Below are positions 40,131 to 48,024 of a stretch of DNA of 64,000 bases, one piece after another. The notes beneath the pieces are model-generated. The model saw nothing but the letters and a program-made list of their open reading frames with translations. It was not told where the DNA came from and did not search any database. The position numbers and the translations under genes are program-made. This stretch comes from Aeromicrobium stalagmiti. Its GTDB lineage: Bacteria > Actinomycetota > Actinomycetes > Propionibacteriales > Nocardioidaceae. Position 1 is the first letter of the stretch, and each line of letters begins with the position of its first letter. The DNA lies in assembly GCF_013283745.1 (NCBI RefSeq), contig NZ_JABSTZ010000002.1:124001-188000 (forward strand). The letters run 5' to 3'.

Positions 40131-40781
40131 ATGAGCCCATCCGCAGCACCCACCCTCAGTGAGCTGCGTGAGCGGGTCCAGCAGATGCAGGGGCGACCGG
40201 CCGCCCAGCCGGTCGCCACGCATCCAGCCTTCGCCGGGCTGCTGCAGCTGCAGGCCGGGTCGACCTACTCGGTCGACTCCATGAGCCTGGCGGTGGCGCT
40301 CATGGCGGGGCCGTCCGCCGACGGCGCGTGGTGCGGTGTCGTGGGCTCGGCCGAGCTGGGGCTCGAGGCGGCTGCGGCGGCCGGGGTCGAGCTGCGCCGC
40401 ACGATCCTGGTGCCCGATCCGGGCGAGGCCTGGCTCGAGGTGACGGCGGCACTGATCGACGTCCTCGGCGTGGTGGTGCTGCGGGCACCGGCGCACGTGG
40501 GGGCCAAGGACGTCAGCCGCATCGGCGCCCGGCTGCGGCAGCGCGGCGGCATCCTGATCGCGCACGGCGACTGGCCGCGCAGCGAGGCGCGACTGACGAT
40601 GCGCGAGGTCGAGTGGGTCGGCGTCGGCCGGGGCCACGGGCACCTGCAGGCGCGGCGCGCCACGATCGAGGTGCAGCGAGGCACGGCACCGGCGCGCCGG
40701 GGGCGGCTGTGGATGCCCGACGAGGCCCAGGTCATCCGCCGGGTCGAGGACGCCCCGACCCGGCTGCGGAGCGTGTCGTGA
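40131..40781 (+). CDS. imuA': ImuA' SOS mutagenesis accessory protein
   Basis: A 216-residue RecA/SulA-like protein of the mycobacterial-type mutasome. It begins TLSELRERVQQMQGR and carries GSTYSVDSMSLAVALMAG in place of a strict Walker A, as expected for the degenerate RecA fold. The C-terminal part (RATIEVQRGTAPARRGRLWM) is basic. In mycobacteria ImuA' binds ImuB and is needed for DNA-damage-induced mutagenesis with DnaE2. Recognition rests on the gene order, the LexA box and these segments. The stop overlaps the imuB start as GTGA. Confidence 0.87.
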   Translation: MSPSAAPTLSELRERVQQMQGRPAAQPVATHPAFAGLLQLQAGSTYSVDSMSLAVALMAGPSADGAWCGVVGSAELGLEAAAAAGVELRRTILVPDPGEAWLEVTAALIDVLGVVVLRAPAHVGAKDVSRIGARLRQRGGILIAHGDWPRSEARLTMREVEWVGVGRGHGHLQARRATIEVQRGTAPARRGRLWMPDEAQVIRRVEDAPTRLRSVS

Positions 40782-42310
40782 GCACCGATCGCGGTCGGGC
40801 CGCAGGCCGCACGATGGTGCTGTGGGCACCCGACTGGCCCGTCGTCGCGGTCGACGTGCCGGCCACGGTGCCTGCTGCGGTGCTGCACCAGGGGCAGGTG
40901 CTGGCGTGCTCGCAGGCGGCACGTGCCGAGGGCGTACGTCGTGGCATGCGCCGACGTGACGCCCAGTCGCGGTGTCCCGGGCTGGTGCTGCGCGACCACA
41001 ACCCCGATGCCGACGCCCGGGCGTTCGAGGCGGTGCTGACCGCGATCGAGCAGCTCAGCCCCGGTGTCGCGCCGCTGCGGCCGGGGCTGTGCGCGATCTC
41101 GGTGCCGGCCCGCTTCTACGGAGGCGAGGCCGAGGCGGCGGCCGTCATCGCCGAGCGGCTCGTCGACCTCGGGGTGTGGGACGTCCGCGCGGGCATCGCC
41201 GACGGGCTGTTCGCCGCCGAGCAGGCCGCCCGACGCGCCCTGGCCCAGGACAGCGTGGTCGTCCCCGAGGGCGGGTCGGGGCAGTTCCTGCGCGACCTGC
41301 CGATCGATGCGCTCGACGATCCCGACCTGGTGGGTCTGCTGCGGCGCATGGGCCTGCTGACCCTGGGCGACTTCGCGGCGCTGCCGCCGGCCGACGTCCA
41401 CACCCGGTTCGGCACGCACGGTGCGCTGCTGCACCGGCTGGCGCGCGGCCAGGACCCGCAGCCCATCAGTCGCCGGCAGGTGCCGCCGGAGTTCGAGGCG
41501 ACGCTGGTGCTGGAGCCACCGCTCGAGCTCGTCGAGCCGATCGCGTTCAGCCTCCGCACGACCGCCGAGGCGTTCGTCAGCGATCTCGCGGGCCACGGTC
41601 TGGTCTGCACGACGGTGTTGATCGAGGTCGACGCCGACGGATCGCTCGCGACGTCACGGCGCTGGATGCATCCGCGCTGGTTCGGCCCCACCGACCTGAT
41701 CGACCGGGTCCGGTGGCAGCTCTCGGTCGACGGCGCGATCCGGGCGCCGGTCGACGCGGTGCGCCTGATCCCCGAGGTCACCGAGCCGTTGGGCGACCAC
41801 GCCGACAGCCTCTTCGGCGGGGGGCCCGACGAGCGGGTCGAGCGGGGCGTCGCCCGGGTGCAGAGCATCGTCGGGCACGAGGCGGTCGTCTCGGTCGCGG
41901 TGCAGGGTGGCCGGGGTCCGGGGGAGCGGCGGCTGCTCACGCCGTGGGGCGAGCGCCCTGTGGCAGCCCGGGCAGTGGGACGGCCGTGGCCGGGGAGCCT
42001 GCCGCCGCCGGCGCCGGCCACGGTGTTCACCGAGCCGCAGCAGGCCATGGTCGTCGGTGCGGAGGGGCAGCCGATCGGGGTCACCGGGCGCGGCGTCGTC
42101 ACGGGCGAGCCCGCCCGGTTCCGCGCAGCGGCCGGGCAGGAGTGGCAGCCGGTCGCGTCGTGGGCGGGGCCGTGGCCGGTCGACGACCACTGGTGGGACG
42201 AGGCGCAGGCGCGCCGGATCGCACGGTTCCAGGTCGTCGGCGTCGACGGCAGCGCATTCCTCATGATCGTCGAGGGCGGTCACTGGTGGACCGAGGCCCA
42301 ATATGACTGA
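40778..42310 (+). CDS. imuB: ImuB, catalytically inactive Y-family polymerase-like adaptor
   Basis: A 510-residue Y-family (DinB-like) protein that bridges DnaE2, ImuA' and the sliding clamp at lesions. The palm region is TMVLWAPDWPVVAVDVP and QSRCPGLVLRDHNPDADARAFEAV. Where active DinB has S-x-D-E, this protein has LCAISVPARFYGG, so the catalytic acid pair is missing, as known for ImuB. A little-finger region and an extended C-terminus with WWDEAQ and GGHWW follow. GTG 40778 overlaps the imuA' stop. A repeat element separates it from dnaE2. Confidence 0.92.
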   Translation: MSTDRGRAAGRTMVLWAPDWPVVAVDVPATVPAAVLHQGQVLACSQAARAEGVRRGMRRRDAQSRCPGLVLRDHNPDADARAFEAVLTAIEQLSPGVAPLRPGLCAISVPARFYGGEAEAAAVIAERLVDLGVWDVRAGIADGLFAAEQAARRALAQDSVVVPEGGSGQFLRDLPIDALDDPDLVGLLRRMGLLTLGDFAALPPADVHTRFGTHGALLHRLARGQDPQPISRRQVPPEFEATLVLEPPLELVEPIAFSLRTTAEAFVSDLAGHGLVCTTVLIEVDADGSLATSRRWMHPRWFGPTDLIDRVRWQLSVDGAIRAPVDAVRLIPEVTEPLGDHADSLFGGGPDERVERGVARVQSIVGHEAVVSVAVQGGRGPGERRLLTPWGERPVAARAVGRPWPGSLPPPAPATVFTEPQQAMVVGAEGQPIGVTGRGVVTGEPARFRAAAGQEWQPVASWAGPWPVDDHWWDEAQARRIARFQVVGVDGSAFLMIVEGGHWWTEAQYD

Positions 42311-42323
42311 CCCACCCCCCGTT

Positions 42324-42408
42324 CCGCGAGTGGCGCAAGATCAAGGTTTTGAGACGGCGTGTCGTGCGTATCTGCGCCACTCGCGGCTCGGTTTGCGCCA
42401 CTCGCGAG
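42324..42408. repeat. intergenic short-repeat element, unit TGCGCCACTCGCG, three copies (one inverted)
   Basis: CCGCGAGTGGCGCA (42324-42337) and TGCGCCACTCGCGG (42373-42386) form a perfect 14-bp inverted repeat with a 35-nt loop; a third copy in the second orientation is at 42394-42406. It begins 14 nt after the imuB stop and fills most of the gap to dnaE2. Confidence 0.9.
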
Positions 42409-42445
42409 GCAGCGGGTCGTGCTCCCCGTGCTCGGAGGCGCCCTG

Positions 42446-45400
42446 ATGGGGTGGAACAATCCCGACATCTCGTGGCGCGAGCTCGAGCGCCGGCTGTCGG
42501 GGCGGACCGAGCCCGACGGCGGTGACGCCCCCGGATGGTCGCGCAAGCGCAAGAAGACCGGTCCCAAGGAGATCTCCCGACCCGACGGGCCGGTCGTCCC
42601 CTATGCCGAGCTGCACTGCCACAGCCACTTCAGCTTCCTCGACGGTGCGAGCGGTCCCGACGCCCTGGTCGAGGAGGCCATCGCCCTGGGCCTGCACGGG
42701 CTCGCGATCACCGACCACGACGGCTTCTACGGGGCGCCGCGGTTCGCCGAGGAGAGCGCCAAGTATCCCGAGCACGGTCTGCGGACGGTCTACGGCGCCG
42801 AGCTGTCGCTGGATCTGCGCGCGCCCCAGAACGGTGTCGCCGACCCTGAGGGCAACCACCTGCTCGTGCTCGCACGGGGGGTCGAGGGCTACCACCGTCT
42901 CGCCGCAGCCATCACCGACGCGCAGCTGCGCGGCGACGAGAAGGGACGCCCGGTCTACGACCTCGAGGAGCTCGCTGCGCAAGGGCGAGACCACTGGGTC
43001 GTCCTCACCGGGTGCCGCAAGGGGCACGTCCGCGACGCGCTGGCCACAGGCGGACGTGATGCTGCCGCGGCGGCGCTCGACCGGCTGACGGCGTTGTTCG
43101 GCATCGACGGCGTCGGTGTCGAGCTCATCGACCACGGCTTCCCGACCGACAGCGCGGTCAACGACACGCTGGCCGATCTCGCCCGCGACCACGGGCTCGC
43201 GACGGTCGCCACCAACAACGTGCACTTCGCCAGGCCTGCGTCCGGCCGCCTGGCGGCGTCGATGGCGGCCGTCCGCGCCCGTCGCAGCCTCGCCGACATG
43301 GACGGCTGGCTGCCCGCCACGGGCAGTGCGCACCTGCGGTCGGGCGCCGAGATGCGGCGGCTGTTCCACCGCTTCCCGGGAGCAGTCGAGCGCACGGTCC
43401 CGCTGGCCGACGAGATCGCCTTCGACCTGCGGGCCGCCACCCCGAGGCTGCCCAAGCAGGGCATCCCCGCCGGCCACACGGCCATGAGCTGGCTGCGGGA
43501 GCTGGCCGAGCGAGGCATCCGCGACCGCTACGCGCACGACCAGGACGCGGCACGCGAGCGCATCGAGCGTGAGCTCGCGGTCATCGAGGAGAAGGACTTC
43601 CCGGGCTACTTCCTCATCGTCCACGACATCGTCGCCGAGGCGCGCCGCCGCGGCATCCTCTGCCAGGGTCGGGGATCGTCGGCCAACTCCGCGCTCTGCT
43701 ACGCCCTCAAGATCACCGCGATCGACTCGATCTTCTACGACCTGCCGTTCGAGCGGTTCCTCGCGACGACGCGCGAGGAGGAGCCCGACATCGACGTCGA
43801 CTTCGACTCCGACCGCCGTGAGGAGGTCATCCAGTGGGTCTACGAGACCTATGGACGCCACAACGCCGCGCAGGTCGCCAACGTCATCAGCTATCGACCG
43901 CGATCGGCGATCCGCGACGCCGCCAAGGCGCTCGGGCACTCCACGGGGCAGCAGGACGCGTGGTCCAAGCAGATCGACGCGTGGGGGGCGATCGGCAGCG
44001 ACGACGCGCAGGGCGTCCCCGACCAGGTCGTGGCGCTGGCGCGGCAGATGATGACGGCGCCTCGGCACCTGGGCATCCATTCCGGCGGCATGATCCTCAC
44101 CGAGCGGCCCATCGGGGAGGTCTGTCCGATCGAGCGCGGCCGCATGGACCGGCGCACGGTCCTGCAGTGGGACAAGGACGCGTGCGAGTTCATGGGGCTG
44201 GTCAAGTTCGACCTGCTGGGGCTCGGCATGCTCGGGGCCCTCGACCACACGATGCAGATCGTCGCCGAGCACCTGGGGGAGCAGTGGGACCTCGACTCCA
44301 TCCCCAAGGAGGAGGCCGCGGTCTACGACATGCTCTGCCGGGCCGACTCGATCGGGGTGTTCCAGGTCGAGAGCCGGGCACAGATCGGCACCCTGCCCCG
44401 GCTGCAGCCCCGTCGGGCGTACGACCTCGCGATCGAGATCGCGCTGATCCGGCCCGGGCCGATCCAGGGCGGTGCGGTGCACCCCTACATCCGCCGCGCG
44501 ATGGGCAAGGAGGAGATCACCTATCCGCACCCGATCCTCGAGCCCGTGCTGCGGCGGACGCTGGGGGTGCCGCTGTTCCAGGAGCAGCTCATGCAGATGG
44601 CGATCGCGATCGGCGACTGCACCGGAGACGAGGCCGACCTGCTGCGCCGGGCGATGGGCTCCAAGCGAGGCATCGAGCGCATCGAGTCGCTGGAGGACAA
44701 GCTCTTCGCCGGCATGGCGCGCCACGGGCTGACCGACGAGGAGGCCCAGGGGATCTATCTCAAGATCAAGTCGTTCGCCAACTTCGGCTTCGCCGAGAGC
44801 CATGCCCTCAGCTTCTCCCTGCTGGTCTACGCCAGCTCGTGGCTCAAGCTGCACTATCCGGGGGCGTTCCTCGCGGCACTGCTGCGCAACCAGCCCATGG
44901 GGTTCTACTCGCCGCAGTCGCTGACGACCGACGCGCGGCGTCACGGCGTCACGGTGCTGCGGCCCGACATCACGCGGTCCGGGGCCCTCGCCGACCTCGA
45001 GCCGCTGGGCGACGGGGGAGCAGGTCCGGTCCGTGTCGCCTGCCTCGACCGTGTCCAGCCGCCGGTGCCGTCGTTCGTGCCCGGCACGCCCGACCCGACG
45101 CCGGAGCACCGCCGTGACGGTGCGTTCGCCGTTCGTCTGGGGCTCGACGAGGTGCAGGGCATCGGCGTCGACGTCGCCCGGCGGATCGTGGCGGAGCGCG
45201 AGCAGCGTCCCTTCGACGACATGGCCGACGTCGCCCGGCGGGCCGGCCTGACCGTGGCGCAGATGGAGTCGCTGGCGACCGCGGGGGCGTTCGACGCCTT
45301 CGGGCTGTCGCGGCGCCAGGCGCTGTGGAACGCGGGCTACGTCGAGAGTCGCGACCAGCTCGAGGGCACGGCGGTGCAGGCCCCACCGCCGATGCTGCCG

Positions 45401-45847
45401 GGCATGAGCGACGTCGAGATCACGATGGCCGATCTCTGGTCGACGCGGATCTCGCCCGAGACCCATCCGGTCGAGCACCTGAGGCCGTTGCTGCAGGGTG
45501 AGGGCATCCTGTCGGTGGCCGACACGGCCGTGGCGGAGTCGCGCCGTCGGGTCAAGGTCGCGGGCCTGATCACCCACCGGCAGCGGCCGGCGACCGCCGC
45601 GGGGGTCACGTTCCTCAACCTCGAGGACGAGACCGGCATGCTCAACGTCGTCTGCTCCGAGGCGCTCTGGAGGCGTTATCGGGTCGTGGGTCGCAATGCC
45701 GCGGGCATGATCATCCGCGGCATGCTCGAGCGCAGCCCCGAGGGTGTCGTCAACCTCGTCGCCGACAAGCTGATGCGCATCGAGGAGGTCTACCCCCAGG
45801 CCGCCCGCGCCATCCCCGCCCGCCACCGCGGCCGCGACTTCCAGTGA
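42446..45847 (+). CDS. dnaE2: error-prone DNA polymerase III alpha subunit DnaE2
   Basis: A 1133-residue C-family polymerase for translesion synthesis after DNA damage. The PHP domain starts YAELHCHSHFSFLDGAS. The catalytic carboxylates lie in EPDIDVDFDSDRREEVI (Asp448, 450, 452 area). FGFAESHALSFSLLVYASSW and a helix-hairpin-helix region (LGLDEVQGIGVDVARRIV) follow. The C-terminal OB fold is KVAGLITHRQRPATAAGVTF. The length and lack of a tau-binding extension are those of DnaE2 rather than DnaE1. ATG 42446 fits because CGGAGG lies 7 nt upstream and DnaE2 proteins begin MGW-N-P; an upstream GTG at 42359 lies in the repeat element. It is the third gene of the SOS cassette. Confidence 0.96.
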   Translation: MGWNNPDISWRELERRLSGRTEPDGGDAPGWSRKRKKTGPKEISRPDGPVVPYAELHCHSHFSFLDGASGPDALVEEAIALGLHGLAITDHDGFYGAPRFAEESAKYPEHGLRTVYGAELSLDLRAPQNGVADPEGNHLLVLARGVEGYHRLAAAITDAQLRGDEKGRPVYDLEELAAQGRDHWVVLTGCRKGHVRDALATGGRDAAAAALDRLTALFGIDGVGVELIDHGFPTDSAVNDTLADLARDHGLATVATNNVHFARPASGRLAASMAAVRARRSLADMDGWLPATGSAHLRSGAEMRRLFHRFPGAVERTVPLADEIAFDLRAATPRLPKQGIPAGHTAMSWLRELAERGIRDRYAHDQDAARERIERELAVIEEKDFPGYFLIVHDIVAEARRRGILCQGRGSSANSALCYALKITAIDSIFYDLPFERFLATTREEEPDIDVDFDSDRREEVIQWVYETYGRHNAAQVANVISYRPRSAIRDAAKALGHSTGQQDAWSKQIDAWGAIGSDDAQGVPDQVVALARQMMTAPRHLGIHSGGMILTERPIGEVCPIERGRMDRRTVLQWDKDACEFMGLVKFDLLGLGMLGALDHTMQIVAEHLGEQWDLDSIPKEEAAVYDMLCRADSIGVFQVESRAQIGTLPRLQPRRAYDLAIEIALIRPGPIQGGAVHPYIRRAMGKEEITYPHPILEPVLRRTLGVPLFQEQLMQMAIAIGDCTGDEADLLRRAMGSKRGIERIESLEDKLFAGMARHGLTDEEAQGIYLKIKSFANFGFAESHALSFSLLVYASSWLKLHYPGAFLAALLRNQPMGFYSPQSLTTDARRHGVTVLRPDITRSGALADLEPLGDGGAGPVRVACLDRVQPPVPSFVPGTPDPTPEHRRDGAFAVRLGLDEVQGIGVDVARRIVAEREQRPFDDMADVARRAGLTVAQMESLATAGAFDAFGLSRRQALWNAGYVESRDQLEGTAVQAPPPMLPGMSDVEITMADLWSTRISPETHPVEHLRPLLQGEGILSVADTAVAESRRRVKVAGLITHRQRPATAAGVTFLNLEDETGMLNVVCSEALWRRYRVVGRNAAGMIIRGMLERSPEGVVNLVADKLMRIEEVYPQAARAIPARHRGRDFQ

Positions 45848-45965
45848 CGCTGACGAGACCTTTGTGGCCCCTTGACGAGACCTCTACCGCCCCTCGACGA
45901 GACCGTTGCCGCCCCACCAGGGGCGGGAACCCTCTCCTCAGGGGGCGGGAAGGGTCTCGTCAGCG
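45848..45965. repeat. intergenic 22-nt repeat array: three direct units, two inverted units
   Basis: GACGAGACC begins units at 45852, 45874 and 45896, exactly 22 nt apart (rough consensus GACGAGACCnTTnCCGCCCC). On the other strand two further 22-nt units lie at 45918-45961, the outer ending GGTCTCGTC. CGCTGACGAGACC (45848-45860) and GGTCTCGTCAGCG (45953-45965) are a perfect 13-bp inverted border. It starts right after the dnaE2 stop and could form a large cruciform or terminator. Confidence 0.88.
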
Positions 45966-45980
45966 GACGGGGGGTTAGTG

Positions 45981-46036
45981 TTGACGTGACTTTAAGGTCG
46001 GGTTACCCTGTCTTAGAGTCATTTCTACTTTAAGTC
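45981..46036 (+). promoter_or_regulatory. nad operon promoter with candidate NrtR operators
   Basis: TTGACG (45981-45986), a 17-bp spacer and TACCCT (46004-46009) form a good promoter. ACTTTAAG occurs at 45989-45996, inside the near-palindrome GACTTTAAGGTC, and again at 46027-46034; a variant CTTAGAGT lies between at 46012-46019. The AT-rich repeated motif inside and just after the promoter suggests repression by the first gene product, a NrtR-like regulator. Confidence 0.65.
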
Positions 46037-46051
46037 GCGGAGGGAGCTGTC

Positions 46052-46744
46052 ATGACTATGTCGTCGTCGATCGACCAGCGGGTCTCGCTCGCGGTCTCCA
46101 CCGTCATCTTCGCGTTGCGGCCGCACCCCGACAGCGGCCTGATGACGCTCTGGCTCCCGCTGGTGCGGCGCATCCGCGAGCCCTACGAGGGGCAGTGGGC
46201 CCTGCCGGGCGGCCCCCTCGAGGCCGACGAGGACCTTGCCGCCAGCGCGCAGCACACCCTCGAGCGCACGACGGGGCTCGCCCCGCACTACCTCGAGCAG
46301 CTGTACGCCTTCGGCAACGTCGACCGCTCGCCCGACGACCGCGTCGTGTCGATCGTCTACTGGGCGCTGGTGCGTCCCGACGAGGTGGCGCGCGCCGTCG
46401 ACGGCGAGAACGTCGAATGGTTCGTCGCCGACGAGCTGCCGCCCCTGGCCTTCGACCACACCTCGATCGTCGACTACGCCCTGGCCCGCCTGCGCGCCAA
46501 GATCACCTACACCCCGATCGCGCATGCGTTCCTGCCGGAGGAGTTCACCCTCGCGGAGCTGCGCGCCGTCCACGAGGCAGTGCTGCGCACGACCCTCGAC
46601 CCGGCCAACTTCCGCCGCCAGGCGCTGGCCAGCAAGACCCTCGTCCCCACCGGCACCTGCCTGCAGGGCACCAGCCACCGTCCCCCCGCGCTGTTCCGTT
46701 TCGAGGCCGGCGCGCCCTCTCCCGCCCCCGAGGAGCAACGATGA
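46052..46744 (+). CDS. nrtR: NrtR-type Nudix-related transcriptional regulator of NAD synthesis
   Basis: A 230-residue protein: an N-terminal Nudix-like domain and a C-terminal winged-helix domain (EEFTLAELRAVHEAVLRTTLDPANFRR is the helix-turn-helix; split at about 160-185). In the Nudix box the catalytic REUxEE is replaced by HTLERTTGL, so hydrolysis is probably lost and the domain senses a nucleotide such as ADP-ribose, as known for NrtR. GGAGGGAG lies 5 nt before the ATG. Its stop overlaps the nadA start as ATGA, so it probably controls its own operon. Confidence 0.88.
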   Translation: MTMSSSIDQRVSLAVSTVIFALRPHPDSGLMTLWLPLVRRIREPYEGQWALPGGPLEADEDLAASAQHTLERTTGLAPHYLEQLYAFGNVDRSPDDRVVSIVYWALVRPDEVARAVDGENVEWFVADELPPLAFDHTSIVDYALARLRAKITYTPIAHAFLPEEFTLAELRAVHEAVLRTTLDPANFRRQALASKTLVPTGTCLQGTSHRPPALFRFEAGAPSPAPEEQR

Positions 46745-47997
46745 GTTCCGTCAACACCCAGATCGTCGAGAAGCCCGCCGAGAGCTGCGACGTCGAGCTG
46801 GCCAAGGGGCCGTGGGAGTTCGACACGTTCCCCGGCTACGGCCCCGGAGCCTCCGAGGACGACGTCATCCCCACCCCGGTCACGCGCCCCGGGCAGCTGC
46901 CCGCCGCCTACCAGCGCATGAGCGACGAGGAGCTCCACGCCCGCATCAAGGCGGCGAAGGAGACCCTGGGCGACCGGCTCGTCATCCTCGGGCACTTCTA
47001 CCAGCGTGACGAGGTCATCCAGTACGCCGACTTCGTGGGTGACTCGTTCCAGCTGGCCAACGCGGCGCTCACCAAGCCGGACGCCGACACGATCGTGTTC
47101 TGCGGCGTCCACTTCATGGCCGAGACCGCCGACATCCTGGCCCGCCCGGAGCAGAAGGTCATCCTGCCCAACCTGGCCGCCGGCTGCTCGATGGCCGACA
47201 TGGCCGACGAGGACTCGGTCGAGGCCTGCTGGGAAGACCTCATGGACTACTACGGCACCGAGCCCGATGCGGACGGCAAGCAGCCGGTCATCCCGGTCAC
47301 CTACATGAACTCCTCGGCCGCCCTCAAGGCGTTCTGCGGCAAGCACGGCGGCATCGTCTGCACGTCGTCCAACGCCGCGACCGTCCTGGAGTGGGCGTTC
47401 GAGCGCGGGCAGCGCGTGCTGTTCTTCCCCGACCAGCACCTGGGCCGCAACACGGCCAAGGCGATGGGCATCCCGCTCGAGCAGATGCCGATGTGGAACC
47501 CGCGCAAGCCGCTCGGCGGCAACAGCCTCGACGACCTGGAGAGTGCCCGCGTCATCCTGTGGCACGGCTTCTGCTCGGTCCACAAGCGCTTCAGCGTCGC
47601 GCAGATCGAGAAGGCCCGCGCGGAGTACCCCGGTGTCAAGATCATCGTGCACCCCGAGAGCCCCATGCCCGTGGTCGACGCCGCCGACGCCGCCGGCTCG
47701 ACCGACGCGATCCGCAAGTTCGTCATCGCATCAGAGCCCGGCGATACGATCGCGATCGGCACCGAGATCAACATGGTCAACCGGCTCGCAGCCGAGTTCC
47801 CCGACCGGACGATCTTCTGCCTCGACCCGGTGGTGTGCCCCTGCTCGACGATGTATCGCATCCACCCGGGCTACCTCGCGTGGACGCTCGACGGGCTCGT
47901 CGCCGGCGAGGTCCACAACCAGATCGTCGTCGCCGATGACATCGCGGCCGACGCCAAGATCGCGCTCGAGCGCATGCTCGCCGCGCTCCCGAAGTGA
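46741..47997 (+). CDS. nadA: quinolinate synthase
   Basis: Condenses iminoaspartate with dihydroxyacetone phosphate to quinolinate using a [4Fe-4S] cluster. It has 418 residues. The three ligand cysteines are visible: Cys149 (AAGCSMADM), Cys278 (HGFCSVH) and Cys366 (VVCPCSTM). VILGHFYQRDEVIQYADFVGDS and the VTYMNSSAALKAFCG stretch are signatures. The ATG overlaps the nrtR stop. An oxygen-sensitive cluster explains the cysteine desulfurase gene three places downstream. Confidence 0.97.
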   Translation: MSSVNTQIVEKPAESCDVELAKGPWEFDTFPGYGPGASEDDVIPTPVTRPGQLPAAYQRMSDEELHARIKAAKETLGDRLVILGHFYQRDEVIQYADFVGDSFQLANAALTKPDADTIVFCGVHFMAETADILARPEQKVILPNLAAGCSMADMADEDSVEACWEDLMDYYGTEPDADGKQPVIPVTYMNSSAALKAFCGKHGGIVCTSSNAATVLEWAFERGQRVLFFPDQHLGRNTAKAMGIPLEQMPMWNPRKPLGGNSLDDLESARVILWHGFCSVHKRFSVAQIEKARAEYPGVKIIVHPESPMPVVDAADAAGSTDAIRKFVIASEPGDTIAIGTEINMVNRLAAEFPDRTIFCLDPVVCPCSTMYRIHPGYLAWTLDGLVAGEVHNQIVVADDIAADAKIALERMLAALPK

Positions 47998-48024
47998 CAC
48001 ACCGTGCACACGAAGGGCAGTGAG

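Noticed and set aside
41033-42310. ImuB as an active DinB-type polymerase
   Set aside because: The S-x-D-E catalytic acid pair is replaced by a segment without acids, and the gene order is that of the ImuB adaptor.
42341-45826. A 1161-codon open frame on the minus strand opposite dnaE2, and similar long antisense frames opposite malQ, glgX, glgE, treS and glgB
   Set aside because: High GC removes stop codons from antisense frames. They lack family motifs and ribosome binding sites, and the plus-strand genes are certain.
45848-45965. Short regularly spaced repeats read as a CRISPR array
   Set aside because: Units are only 22 nt with no distinct spacers, orientation flips within the array, and no cas gene is in the window.
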